This document shows, piece by piece, positions 1-8,277 of a DNA stretch of 64,000 nt (its first letter is position 1; every line of letters starts with the position of its first letter). This DNA comes from Caldilineaceae bacterium (GTDB lineage Bacteria; Chloroflexota; Anaerolineae; Caldilineales; Caldilineaceae). A model generated the notes under the pieces. The model was not told the DNA's origin and did no database searches. It saw nothing but the letters and a program-made list of their open reading frames with translations. Location of the stretch: the NCBI GenBank assembly GCA_026645575.1, contig JAPKMW010000028.1:1-64000 (forward strand), in the 5' to 3' direction. A program made the position numbers and the translations under genes.

Positions 1-221
1 TGGGTGTGGGCCAGCCGTGCCAAGCCCTGTTGCAGAAGCTGGTTGATGGCCTGCTCATGGTCGCCGCTGTGTGTTGCGCGCACCTGCCGGTAGAGCCGCA
101 AGGTGGTCAGTGGCGTCAAATCATTGTCGGGTTTCTGCCAATAGGTCAATGCGTGCAGCAACGCCGTGGCCCGTGGCGACAGCGACGATTCGTCTGGTAA
201 AGCTTCTCCGGTGGTTGCCAT
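1..221 (-). CDS. Partial hypothetical protein, N-terminal 73 residues
   Basis: An open minus-strand frame runs from an ATG at 221 to the window edge with no stop, so only the amino-terminal 73 residues are visible. The sequence is rich in Leu, Thr, Gln and Arg, looks helical (LSPRATALLHAL near residue 14, then an HEQAINQLLQQ stretch), and has no signal peptide or membrane segment. No good Shine-Dalgarno precedes the ATG. It is divergent from the reductase gene at 596. I do not recognise the family; the helical repeats could belong to a TPR- or NB-ARC-like regulator, but that is a guess. Confidence 0.5.
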   Translation of the reverse strand, partial: MATTGEALPDESSLSPRATALLHALTYWQKPDNDLTPLTTLRLYRQVRATHSGDHEQAINQLLQQGLARLAHT

Positions 222-473
222 AGGTTGCTTTGTGTACAAATTCTACTATGAAACTAGGTCGCGGATTCGGGCGACGCAGATTGTTACAGCGCCGGGAAGT
301 GAGCCACGCCACCGCAATTCCCGTCCCATCGGGACGATTGAGTTTAGCACAAAGCCATGATGGAAGCAACCGGAAGTGCAATGGGAGTAAGATGAGAGCT
401 TGTTGAGAGTCCAACCGCAGCCGCCGTGCGCTATAGTAGGGAAGTTTTTCCTGGTAAATAACATAACAAACGC

Positions 474-565
474 GTAATTACTCAGCCTCAGGTGCGCGGC
501 ACTGGTCAAACGATGGTAGGATAAACAAAATGCTCCTGACCAGTGCCACGCACCTGAGCAGTTAC
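474..565. repeat. Inverted repeat of the GTAACTACTCAG family, diverged copy
   Basis: Arms 487-508 and 537-558 are complementary over 22 bases with one mismatch, and the outer ends GTAATTACTCAG (474-485) and CTGAGCAGTTAC (554-565) also pair. The loop is 28 bases. The ends match the family seen at 2251 and 39851. It lies in the roughly 370-base gap between the two divergent genes, where no other gene is visible. Confidence 0.75.
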
Positions 566-595
566 ACGAACGCTAACAAAATAAAGGAGAAGGTC

Positions 596-1399
596 ATGGC
601 ACTTGCGGGAAAATACGCATTAGTTACCGGCAGTTCACGCGGCATTGGTCGCGGCATTGCGTTGAAGCTGGCGGAAAAGGGCATCAATGTCGCCATCAAC
701 TATCGGCAGAATGAGGCAGCGGCCAACGAGACGCTGGCGATGGTGCGGGCACGGGGCGCCGACGGCTTTGTGATTGGCGCCGATGTTGCGCGCCCGGAAG
801 AGATCAATCGGCTCTTCCAGCGGGTCCAGAGCGAATTTGGCCGGCTCGATATTTTTGTCGCCAATGCGTTAGGCGATCTCTTTGCTGTGCTGGCGCCGCC
901 GCTGGCCTCTACGCCGGAACAATTGACCCTGGCCGCGGCTTCGCAAGGGCAGGCGTTCTTGTTAGGGGTCCAGGCGGCTGCGCCGTTGATGTCGGATGGC
1001 GGGCGTATTGTGGCGATCACCTACACGCCCGGCGGCAACAAGGGCAGTTGGCAACCCTACATTGCTCAAGGCACCGCTAAGGCCGCACTCGAATCGCTGG
1101 TGCGCTACTTTGCCGTGGCGCTGGCAAAACGGGGCATCACCGTCAACGCCATCAGTCCCGGCTTGACCGAAGATAGCATTATCAGCGCGCTGCCACCGGT
1201 GGCGCAAGAGATGATTCAACAGTGGTGTCAACGGGGCTGGGTGCCTATGGGGCGCATGGGCAAACCGGAAGACATCGGCAACGCTGTCGCCATGCTCTGC
1301 TCGCCCGAAGCGAGTTGGATCACCGGCCAGACCATCGCGGCTGATGGTGGGGCGTCGTTGATGAATGCCGATTTCCCGCTGGAAATTCAGATGGGCTGA
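596..1399 (+). CDS. SDR-family enoyl-[acyl-carrier-protein] reductase, FabL-like
   Basis: A 267-residue short-chain dehydrogenase. The N-terminal cofactor loop is TGSSRGIG (residues 11-18). The catalytic pair is Tyr155 and Lys162, spaced as Y-x6-K, which is the signature of enoyl-ACP reductases (FabI/FabL) rather than the Y-x3-K of ordinary SDRs. The surrounding helix (KAALESLVRYFAVAL) and the GQTIAADGG near the C-terminus also match FabL. I infer NAD(P)H-dependent reduction of a trans-2-enoyl thioester, perhaps in fatty-acid synthesis. The start at 596 is set by GGAGAAGG just upstream. The hydrolase at 1419 follows after 19 bases, so the two are probably co-transcribed. Confidence 0.75.
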   Translation: MALAGKYALVTGSSRGIGRGIALKLAEKGINVAINYRQNEAAANETLAMVRARGADGFVIGADVARPEEINRLFQRVQSEFGRLDIFVANALGDLFAVLAPPLASTPEQLTLAAASQGQAFLLGVQAAAPLMSDGGRIVAITYTPGGNKGSWQPYIAQGTAKAALESLVRYFAVALAKRGITVNAISPGLTEDSIISALPPVAQEMIQQWCQRGWVPMGRMGKPEDIGNAVAMLCSPEASWITGQTIAADGGASLMNADFPLEIQMG

Positions 1400-1418
1400 G
1401 ATACTGAGAGGAGAAGAA

Positions 1419-2195
1419 ATGCCATACGCAAACAACCAGGGCGCCAAAATTTACTATGAAGTGGAAGGTGAAGGTCCACCAATTGTCTTTGGACACGGCG
1501 CGATGGGCAATATTAGTATGTGGACTGGCTACGGCTATGTGGATATGCTCAAGGATCGATATAAGCTGATCTTGATGGACGCACGCGGTCATGGCAAGAG
1601 CGAAAAATTCTACATTCGTGCTGCCTACGATGTTGAACCGATGGTGGAGGATGTACTTGCAGTACTCGATGATCTGGGGATTGAGAAAACACACTATTGG
1701 GGCTATTCAATGGGTGGCTACACGGGGTTCGGCTTGGCAAAGTATTATCCACAGCGACTCCTCTCACTAATTCTTGGTGGTACTACGCCCTATTTGGATG
1801 ATGATCCAACTCAACCCCATCCATTCACCGAGATCATGCAGCGTGGGATCGATGCTGGTGTCGAGGCGATGATTGAAAGTTATCGGATTTGGGCCGGTGG
1901 TACGGTCCACCCCACGTCCGCTGCACGTTTACGGACGGTTGATCCACGAGCAATGTTGGCGCTGATTGAATATTCCCCCGATGAAAAAGCGATTGACGAT
2001 GTGCTACCGACCATGACGATGCCCTGTTTGCTTTACATCGGCGATCAGGATGAACCAGAGCGTGTTCTTGCCTATGCCAAACAAATGCCCAACGTATCTA
2101 CGCTGGTCTTACCTGGACTAAACCATGCCCAGACTTCAGCCGCGGTAGACTTGATCGTACCACGGGTGTTGGCATTTCTGGCGACAGGTAAATAA
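1419..2195 (+). CDS. Alpha/beta hydrolase
   Basis: A 258-residue alpha/beta-hydrolase-fold protein. The oxyanion-hole region HGAMGN is near residue 27, the nucleophile elbow GYSMGG puts the serine at residue 97, and the catalytic histidine is His236 (NHAQT). The acid is probably the Asp in the IGDQDEP segment before it. There is no signal peptide, so it should be cytosolic. The substrate cannot be read from sequence; an ester or a lactone is likely. GAGAGGAG precedes the ATG at 1419, which is preferred over an upstream in-frame ATG lying inside the reductase gene. It forms a two-gene unit with the FabL-like reductase. Confidence 0.85.
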   Translation: MPYANNQGAKIYYEVEGEGPPIVFGHGAMGNISMWTGYGYVDMLKDRYKLILMDARGHGKSEKFYIRAAYDVEPMVEDVLAVLDDLGIEKTHYWGYSMGGYTGFGLAKYYPQRLLSLILGGTTPYLDDDPTQPHPFTEIMQRGIDAGVEAMIESYRIWAGGTVHPTSAARLRTVDPRAMLALIEYSPDEKAIDDVLPTMTMPCLLYIGDQDEPERVLAYAKQMPNVSTLVLPGLNHAQTSAAVDLIVPRVLAFLATGK

Positions 2196-2250
2196 GCATA
2201 ACTACGCTACGAAAACGAAAAAGGAAACCGATAACAGCCGATGAAATCAG

Positions 2251-2319
2251 AACGGTAACTACTCAGGACGCGCCCAGCCAGTCCGTGACTGGCTGGGCGC
2301 GTCCTGAGTAGTTACCGTT
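2251..2319. repeat. Perfect 33-bp palindrome with 3-base loop, GTAACTACTCAG family
   Basis: Positions 2251-2283 and 2287-2319 are perfect reverse complements over 33 bases, separated only by CGT. The outer part carries GGTAACTACTCAGG and the apex is GTC-CGT-GAC. It sits between the converging hydrolase (plus) and permease (minus) genes, so it may act as a bidirectional terminator, but there is no U-tract. It shares ends and apex with the element at 39851, while the middle of the arms is different. Confidence 0.92.
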
Positions 2320-2346
2320 CACGTCCCGATAAGCGATGGGCAAAGC

Positions 2347-3234
2347 TTATCCTTTGATCCCAGACATGACAATGCCTTGTACAAAGAAGCGTTGGCCCAC
2401 AAAGAAGATAATGATCACCGGCAGCATCGACAGAATACAGGCCGCCATGAGCAAATGTTGCAACGGTTCGCCGCCCACTTCCGGCGTATTGTTGAAGAAG
2501 CGCAGGCCAATCGAAATGGTGAACTTCTCCGGTGAGTTGAGATAGATTAGCGGTCCTTGGAAGTCGCCCCAGAGGCTGATGATAACAATGATCGCCAGGG
2601 TTGCCAGCACCGGTTTGCAGAGCGGCAGCAGGATCGACCAGAAGATGCGGAAATAGCTGGCGCCGTCGATCAGCGCCGCCTCGTCCAAATCTTTGGGCAA
2701 GGAGAGGAAAAACTGGCGCAGGAGAAAAATGGCAAAGGCGCCGCCGCCAAACCACGTGGGAACCCAAAGTGGTTTGAAGGTATTGATCCAGCCCAAATTG
2801 TAAAAGAGAACAAATTGGGGAATCAACGTCACCTCTGCTGGCAACATGATCGTCGCCAGGGTGATCATAAAAATCGTATCGCGACCCCGGTATTCAAAGC
2901 GAGCAAAGGAATAGGCGACGAGCGACGCCGTGATCAAGGTGCCGAGTGTTCCTAACACGACAATGTAGACCGAATTGTAGACCCAGATCGAGACCGGGTG
3001 GCGTGAGATGCTAAAGACATCCACATAGTTCACCCACTGGGGCACAGCCGGCACCCAGCGCGGCGGGAAAATCGTCATCTCCCCAGGCGTCTTGAGCGAT
3101 GACATCAAGGTCCAGAACAAGGGAAAGCCGAACATTACGCAGAGAATAATAATCACCGCATAGAGCAGCACACGACTGGGCGTTACGGTGGTTATGCTCC
3201 CGGCGGGTCGTTGGGTTAAGGTTTGCGTTGCCAT
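2347..3234 (-). CDS. Carbohydrate ABC transporter permease, MalG-type
   Basis: A 295-residue inner-membrane permease of the CUT1 sugar family with about six hydrophobic segments. The EAA loop that docks the ATPase is visible as EAALIDGASYFRIFW around residue 190, and the C-terminus ends VMSGIKG, typical of MalG-type subunits. It should heterodimerise with the MalF-type permease encoded just upstream (3318-4295). AGGAGA lies 8 bases before the ATG at 3234. The substrate is unknown; no substrate-binding protein or ATPase gene is present in this cluster, so these must be encoded elsewhere. Confidence 0.9.
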   Translation of the reverse strand: MATQTLTQRPAGSITTVTPSRVLLYAVIIILCVMFGFPLFWTLMSSLKTPGEMTIFPPRWVPAVPQWVNYVDVFSISRHPVSIWVYNSVYIVVLGTLGTLITASLVAYSFARFEYRGRDTIFMITLATIMLPAEVTLIPQFVLFYNLGWINTFKPLWVPTWFGGGAFAIFLLRQFFLSLPKDLDEAALIDGASYFRIFWSILLPLCKPVLATLAIIVIISLWGDFQGPLIYLNSPEKFTISIGLRFFNNTPEVGGEPLQHLLMAACILSMLPVIIIFFVGQRFFVQGIVMSGIKG

Positions 3235-3259
3235 CAAAGTCTCTCCTAAATATCTGAGC

Positions 3260-3308
3260 AATCCGTAATGGACAATAATTAATAATTAATTGTTTTCCAT
3301 TACGGATT
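3260..3308. repeat. Small inverted repeat between the two permease genes
   Basis: Arms 3260-3272 and 3296-3308 are perfect 13-base complements around a very A/T-rich loop (TAATTAATAATTAAT). It lies in the 83-base gap between the two permeases and could be a stem that modulates read-through or mRNA stability within the operon. Confidence 0.6.
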
Positions 3309-3317
3309 AATTATTGT

Positions 3318-4295
3318 CTACGATCCGCCCTCATAATGCACCCAGCGGCGCGAGTAGGTGACTTGGATATAGGTGAAGAACATGAGAATGACCGCCAGCA
3401 CCCAGGCCAACGCGCTGCCATAGCCCAAGCGGAAGTATTGGAACGCTTCGGTATAGATATGCAGCGCAAAGAACCAGGTGGCGTAGGAGGGACCGCCCTG
3501 GGTTGCCACCAAGGCAGTGGTAAAGACCTTGAGCGCACCGATCACGGCCAACACTAGATTGAAGAAGATCGTCGGCGTTAACAACGGAATCGTCACATGC
3601 CACCATTTGTACCATGCCCCGGCGCCATCGATCTCCGCCGCTTCGTAAAGTTCCTTCGGCACCCCTTGCAGACCGGCCAGAAAGATGAGCATCGTGTTAC
3701 CCCCCATCGCCGCCCAGACATTGATGAGGATCACTGAGTAGAGCGCCGTATCCTGACCAGCCAGCCAGGTAGGTGGATTCTCAACGCCCACGCTCCGCAA
3801 CACATAGTTGACCGGTCCCAGCCGCGGTTGGAGGAGATAGAGCCAGACCACCGCCAGCGCCACCGCCGGGATCAGGTGGGGAATAAAGAAGACCGAGCGG
3901 TAGATATTGGTGCCGACCAACTTCTGGTTGAGGAGGGTTGCCAGCAGCAGCGCACCGGCAATGGTGATGGGGACATAGGCAAAGCTAAAGAAGAAGGTGC
4001 GTCCCAACGAAGGCCAGAAGAGATCATCGCTGAAAAAGGCGCGGTCATAGTTCGCCAGCCCCACCCACTTGACCGAGCCGATAATCTCGTAGTTGGTAAA
4101 GCTATAGTAGAGCGAGGCCAAGATCGGCCCGCCCCAGAAAATGATCAAGCCGAGAATCCAGGGCAGCGCAAAAATGTAGCCCCACAATGCCCGCCGAATT
4201 TGAAATTTGGTCTTGGCCCCCACCAACGCCCCCAACCAACCACCGTTGCTGGCGCGCCCCGGCATCCGAGCCTGATTTGCTGCAACTGCCACCAT
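3318..4295 (-). CDS. Carbohydrate ABC transporter permease, MalF-type
   Basis: A 325-residue permease with about six transmembrane segments; the first follows a cytoplasmic N-terminus of about 35 residues. The EAA docking loop is YEAAEIDGAGAWYKWW around residue 225. This and the downstream MalG-type gene form the membrane channel of a CUT1 sugar importer. GAGGAGG precedes the ATG at 4295. It is the penultimate gene of a minus-strand run that also includes a DUF3124 lipoprotein and an amidohydrolase, which suggests the imported compound may be an N-acylated or cyclic amide compound, but that link is only contextual. Confidence 0.9.
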   Translation of the reverse strand: MVAVAANQARMPGRASNGGWLGALVGAKTKFQIRRALWGYIFALPWILGLIIFWGGPILASLYYSFTNYEIIGSVKWVGLANYDRAFFSDDLFWPSLGRTFFFSFAYVPITIAGALLLATLLNQKLVGTNIYRSVFFIPHLIPAVALAVVWLYLLQPRLGPVNYVLRSVGVENPPTWLAGQDTALYSVILINVWAAMGGNTMLIFLAGLQGVPKELYEAAEIDGAGAWYKWWHVTIPLLTPTIFFNLVLAVIGALKVFTTALVATQGGPSYATWFFALHIYTEAFQYFRLGYGSALAWVLAVILMFFTYIQVTYSRRWVHYEGGS

Positions 4296-4415
4296 TCACC
4301 TCCTCTTAATTACATATACTCCTTCACCATCAAGGGGCGGCTTCCGTCCCCATGCACTGCAAGCGAAGAAATTTCACTGGAAAACCCGTAGGGCCTGTCT
4401 GTCAAATAAGCGTTG

Positions 4416-4985
4416 CTACTCCGACTTGTTCGCCGGGTAACTTTCCAAAACGCGTCCGCCGCTCACAAAGGAAATGCCTTGGGCCGAAGCAGCGCTAATC
4501 ATCACCGCCTCGACTACCGGCGGCGTTGGTTGCGCTGCACTGCTCCAGGCCACAATAAAGTTGGCGCCAACACCGCCCGTACGATCATCTTCGGCTACGA
4601 CAAACGCAGCCGAGGCCATCGTGCCCAAAGGCAACGGCTCATCCAGGTAGCTGCGCACCAGATTCCCATCCGAATCGTAATAGAGAACAGCATCAACCTG
4701 GATCGGCTGATCCCCATCGGTATTGCGTATGCTCAGCGTGACCGCCAGGTCAATGGCGCGCTGCTGGTCCTGATAGTAAATGTGCGAATAGACCGGCACA
4801 TAGATGATTTGCCCAATGGCCGGGCGGGGGATTTGTAAAAACGCATTACTCGCCGGTGTCGATGACGCGCCGGCGGTCGTTGCTGGTTGGGGCGCGGCGG
4901 ATGGTGTTGTCGATTGACCGCTACACGCCAAAACGAGGGTAACGAGCCAACAACAGCACCAGCGCACAAAACCCCGTCGCGTCAC
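4416..4985 (-). CDS. DUF3124 lipoprotein
   Basis: A 189-residue protein starting at GTG 4985, which overlaps the stop of the amidohydrolase as GTGA. This start gives a proper lipoprotein signal: two arginines, a Trp/Cys/Leu-rich core and a lipobox LVLAC near residue 20. A low-complexity Ser/Thr/Ala/Pro linker follows. The rest is the DUF3124 domain: IIYVPVYSHIYY, LSIRNTDGDQPI, VLYYDSDGNL, and the conserved GANFIVAW ... PPVVEAVMI. It is anchored on the outer face of the membrane. The function is not known; its place before sugar permeases suggests a surface role, but it does not resemble a binding protein. Confidence 0.8.
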   Translation of the reverse strand: MTRRGFVRWCCCWLVTLVLACSGQSTTPSAAPQPATTAGASSTPASNAFLQIPRPAIGQIIYVPVYSHIYYQDQQRAIDLAVTLSIRNTDGDQPIQVDAVLYYDSDGNLVRSYLDEPLPLGTMASAAFVVAEDDRTGGVGANFIVAWSSAAQPTPPVVEAVMISAASAQGISFVSGGRVLESYPANKSE

Positions 4986-6193
4986 CACGGTAATTTCCAA
5001 TACGCCTCTGGTGCGTCTGGCCACAGGGGCATACTCAACCCGGTGGGGTCAAAGACGATCTCACCAGCGCGCAGGGTCATGACACAGTCAAATTTCTTGG
5101 TTCCCTTCATCTTGGCGCGACCACAGTCCACAAAAGTAAAATCCCCTTCCAAGACGTTGAAGACAGCGACATCTGCTTCCGCCCCAACCGACAAGTGCCC
5201 CAGTTCAGGATGGCCGATCTCACGCGCTGGCGTCACCGTCGAACGGTAGATCACCTCTTGCAATGGCATCCCGCAATTGAGAATTTTGCTCATGGTCGTC
5301 TGCATATCGACCACCACGCCATGCACATTGCGGGTATGGAGATCGGTGCTGATCGAATCGGGCGAAAAGCCGTTTTGGATCGCCGGGTAGGCATTACGGA
5401 ACCAGAAACTGCCGGCGCCATGCCCCACGTCAAAGATCACGCCCCGTTCACGGGCTTGGAAGAGGAAGTGGTTGGGCTTACCGTTTTCATCCAGAATCGG
5501 GAACTGCTGGGCGTAGACATGAGTGTGAATGTCACCCGGACGCATCTTTTCCAGAATTAACTCCTGGTAGCTACGTTCCGGCGGACGGGGCCAGAAATCG
5601 ACCATGACCGGCTTTTGGCAGATGTTCCCCGCAGCCACGGCGCGATCCACGGCGGCCCACGGCGGATGTTCCGCATCCCACGGCAGCCGCGTCCAGTAAT
5701 GGGCCGTTTTCACACCGACACAAATGTCAGGATACATCATCACGGTGGCGGCGCAAAGTTCCGGGTCCATGGTGCGGATGTCTTGCTCGAAGTCGCCAAT
5801 CATGCCCAGATCAACAATGTTGATATAAGCAAAAACACGCGTCTTTACTTGGTCGATAACGGTGCGTTTGAAGTGGAGAAAATGTTTAGCGCCGGCGGTC
5901 CCCGTGTCCACCATCGTGGTGACGCCAGAGCGGAAAGAGTGGGAATCGGCCATCACGCTTAAGCCTTCGGGTTCGCGCGTGTGGTAAACATGAACGTGAA
6001 TGTCAATAATGCCAGGGGTGACGTAATAGCCGGCCACATCGACCGTCTGTTTCGCCAGCGCCGGGTTAAGGTCGTCTGCCACCGCGGCCACTTTGCCGCC
6101 GCTGATAGCGACATCCATTTTGCGATTGATGTTGTTTAACGGGTCAATGACGTGACCACTTTTCAGAAGTAGGTCGTAGATTGGTGTTGTCAT
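4982..6193 (-). CDS. Amidohydrolase / deacetylase-family metallohydrolase (dihydroorotase-like)
   Basis: A 403-residue metal-dependent hydrolase of the amidohydrolase superfamily. The N-terminal beta sandwich (LLLKSGHVIDP) is followed by the metal-binding HVHVYH near residue 65, a probable carboxylated lysine in VGVKTAHYW, further ligands in HTHVYA and DVGHGAGSF, and a late Asp in STDLHTRN. Layout and motifs fit the amidohydrolase/deacetylase family often labelled provisional dihydroorotase, not PyrC itself. The substrate is uncertain: an N-acetylated amino acid or sugar, or a cyclic amide. GGAAG lies before the ATG at 6193. The last codons overlap the lipoprotein start. Confidence 0.85.
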   Translation of the reverse strand: MTTPIYDLLLKSGHVIDPLNNINRKMDVAISGGKVAAVADDLNPALAKQTVDVAGYYVTPGIIDIHVHVYHTREPEGLSVMADSHSFRSGVTTMVDTGTAGAKHFLHFKRTVIDQVKTRVFAYINIVDLGMIGDFEQDIRTMDPELCAATVMMYPDICVGVKTAHYWTRLPWDAEHPPWAAVDRAVAAGNICQKPVMVDFWPRPPERSYQELILEKMRPGDIHTHVYAQQFPILDENGKPNHFLFQARERGVIFDVGHGAGSFWFRNAYPAIQNGFSPDSISTDLHTRNVHGVVVDMQTTMSKILNCGMPLQEVIYRSTVTPAREIGHPELGHLSVGAEADVAVFNVLEGDFTFVDCGRAKMKGTKKFDCVMTLRAGEIVFDPTGLSMPLWPDAPEAYWKLPW

Positions 6194-6257
6194 AAACTTC
6201 CTTTGCGGCTGGTTACCCGGATGCCGCTGCGGGGTTTTTCGGTGCTGACGGCGTTTT

Positions 6258-6788
6258 TTAACCCTGCTTTGGGTGGAGCGCTTTTTGGTAGAGCGCTGTG
6301 CTATAGAATTCATAGGAGGCGGCTTTGTCCGGCACATCGACAACATGGACGGTGAAGCGCGCCGGCAGGCCGTTCTCTGGGCAATGGGTGCGGAACCAAT
6401 TGCCGTAGGCTTCGCGGTACGCTTGGTAGAGTCGCTGTTGTTCTTTGGCAAAGCCTTCGGGGTCGAGCAGCGGGTTGGGGCCTTTGGGTTGACAGCCAAA
6501 GACGTGCATCTCGACAAAATCGACCTCGGCCAGCGAGTTGCAGATGCCGGCGTCGCGCAGCCACTTCTCCCAACACTGGAAGACGAGCGGGATTTCACGG
6601 TGCGGGTCCATCGTCACCAATTCGTCCAAACCTAAGACGCCTTTGGCCGAATAACCGCCAGTAAGGCCGGCAAAATGAATCTTGAGATCGCCATCCGGCT
6701 GTTCTTCAACAACCAGGTTGGAGAGGACGGGCGTGTCGCCTTCATAATAGTAAGTGAGTTTGCCCCGTTTTTTAACCTTAAACGCCAC
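6258..6788 (-). CDS. Conserved hypothetical protein
   Basis: A 176-residue soluble protein starting at GTG 6788 with GAAGGG seven bases upstream. The N-terminus reads VAFKVKKRGKLTYYYEGD and the middle has VLGLDELVTMDPHREIP. It is Trp/Tyr- and charge-rich, with no membrane segment, signal or recognised catalytic motif. It is the first gene of the minus-strand unit leading to the amidohydrolase, 64 bases before that ATG. Upstream an in-frame extension runs into tandem repeats, which argues for the internal GTG start. Function unknown. Confidence 0.65.
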   Translation of the reverse strand: MAFKVKKRGKLTYYYEGDTPVLSNLVVEEQPDGDLKIHFAGLTGGYSAKGVLGLDELVTMDPHREIPLVFQCWEKWLRDAGICNSLAEVDFVEMHVFGCQPKGPNPLLDPEGFAKEQQRLYQAYREAYGNWFRTHCPENGLPARFTVHVVDVPDKAASYEFYSTALYQKALHPKQG

Positions 6789-6832
6789 AGGTATTTCCCT
6801 TCTTCGTGGTATGATGAGGTAAGGATCAGTCC

Positions 6833-6925
6833 GTAGTCCAGAGTCTGTAGTCCAGAGTCTGTAGTCCAGAGTCTGTAGTCCAGAGTCGGTGTATGGCTGT
6901 TGACTTTGGACTGCGGACTCTGGAC
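6833..6925. repeat. Tandem 14-bp repeat array (GTAGTCCAGAGTCT x4) with inverted arm
   Basis: Four consecutive copies of GTAGTCCAGAGTCT occupy 6833-6888; the last differs in its final base. After a 13-base gap, 6902-6925 carries the reverse-complement words (GACTTTGGACTGC, GGACTCTGGAC), so the whole can fold into a slipped hairpin. It lies between divergent genes at 6788 and 6988. The same word family occurs at 36994-37081. Confidence 0.9.
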
Positions 6926-6987
6926 GCAATTTCCCTACTATTATACTGACAATCCAGCGTTAGACAAGTTACAGAAAGAGACACGTC

Positions 6988-8229
6988 ATGCAAAGCAGTG
7001 TGGAGAGAGTTGCGACGCATCAACATGCGCCCGCCTTGCCCTCAATGGTGATTCCTCGCTTTTTCTATTTTTGTTATTTTGCGGCGATGGCTTCGTTGAT
7101 GCCCTTTCTCGCGCTCTATTATCGCCAGATCGGGCTGACGGAAGGACAGATTGGGCTGTTGACCGGCATCCCGCCGCTGTTGGGGCTGGTCGCGGCGCCG
7201 TTGTGGGGTGGATTGGCCGACGTAACGCAACAACATCGCCGCCTGTTGACGATTACCGTGATCGGGGCCATGTGCGCCACGGCATTGCTTTCCCAGGTGA
7301 CGGCGCTGCCCTGGTTAATTACCGCCGTGATCCTCTATGCCTTCTGCAATACGCCGATCATCCCGCTGGTTGACAATTCGGTTTTGCTGCTATTAGGTGA
7401 ACGCAAAGCTGAGTATGGCAAACAACGGCTTTGGGGAGCGGTGGGCTGGGGCATTATGGCAACCATTGCCGGCGTCTTGATCGAAAGAACGAGCCTGACC
7501 TGGGGCTTCGTCGGCGCTTTGCTCTTTATGGGTTGTTGTCTCTATGCCGCCCAAAAGTTGGCGGTGCAGTCAGTCGCGCTGGGACAGCCCTTCTGGCAGG
7601 GAATGCGCTTTTTTGTCACCCAATGGCCCTGGCTGGTTTTTCTCATCACCATCTTTATGAATGGCGTCGCTTCCGGCGTGGGCAATAACTTTTTGTTTCT
7701 CTACCTGGATCAGATGCAGGCAAGCAAGAGTTTGATGGGCCTTTCTTTGTTGGTGGCGACAGCCAGCGAAGTGCCGATCTTTTTCTTTGGTGACCGTTTG
7801 CTGCAACGGTGGGGAGCGCGTGGGCTGCTGTTGCTGGCGCTAGGGGCTAATGTGTTGCGCATGTTTAGCTATGCACTTATGCCGGCGGCCTGGTTTGTTC
7901 TGCCGATTCATGTGCTACACGGCCTGACCTTTTCGGCCATGTGGATGGCAAGCATTTCCTATGCGAACCGTGCGGCGCCGCCAGGTATGGGCGCCACGGC
8001 GCAAGGGCTTCTCAGCGGCATCAGCATGAGTTTAGCCGGCGCGATTGGGGCTTTGGCCGGCGGGCAGCTTTATGAAAGCGTGGGACCGGCGGCCATGTTT
8101 GGGTGGAGTGGCGCTTGTGTGTTGGTCGGCCTGCTCTTCTTTGCCGTGGCCGGGCGACGGGCGCGGGATCTGCAACAAACTACAACAAACCGTCAATCGT
8201 TCGCGCCAGCGTCACAACCAGATCACTAG
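6988..8229 (+). CDS. MFS transporter
   Basis: A 413-residue polytopic membrane protein with about twelve hydrophobic segments. The loop 2-3 region (GGLADVTQQHRRLL, near residue 75) matches the MFS motif G-x-LAD-x3-R/K. The arrangement resembles the MFS_1-like group (LacY / nucleoside symporter-like). It probably exports or imports a small organic compound by proton symport or antiport; the substrate is unknown. The N-terminus has about 20 polar residues before the first helix. The Shine-Dalgarno (AGAAAGAG) is weak. It stands alone, divergent from the amidohydrolase unit and convergent with the GT2 gene. Confidence 0.85.
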   Translation: MQSSVERVATHQHAPALPSMVIPRFFYFCYFAAMASLMPFLALYYRQIGLTEGQIGLLTGIPPLLGLVAAPLWGGLADVTQQHRRLLTITVIGAMCATALLSQVTALPWLITAVILYAFCNTPIIPLVDNSVLLLLGERKAEYGKQRLWGAVGWGIMATIAGVLIERTSLTWGFVGALLFMGCCLYAAQKLAVQSVALGQPFWQGMRFFVTQWPWLVFLITIFMNGVASGVGNNFLFLYLDQMQASKSLMGLSLLVATASEVPIFFFGDRLLQRWGARGLLLLALGANVLRMFSYALMPAAWFVLPIHVLHGLTFSAMWMASISYANRAAPPGMGATAQGLLSGISMSLAGAIGALAGGQLYESVGPAAMFGWSGACVLVGLLFFAVAGRRARDLQQTTTNRQSFAPASQPDH

Positions 8230-8240
8230 GACAGTAAGAC

Positions 8241-8270
8241 AGTAAGACAGTGACTAACCACTGTCTTACT
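8241..8270. terminator. Bidirectional terminator-like hairpin
   Basis: Perfect 12-base arms 8241-8252 and 8259-8270 (AGTAAGACAGTG) around a 6-base loop, between the converging MFS and GT2 genes. A direct extra copy of the word AGTAAGACAG precedes the stem. Confidence 0.7.
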
Positions 8271-8277
8271 ATTCAAA

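Noticed and set aside
4416..4985. DUF3124 lipoprotein as the substrate-binding protein of the permeases
   Set aside because: At 189 residues it is far too short, and it has no periplasmic-binding-protein motifs.
6833..6925. CRISPR-like array
   Set aside because: Units are 14 bases long with no spacers between them; a plain tandem repeat.
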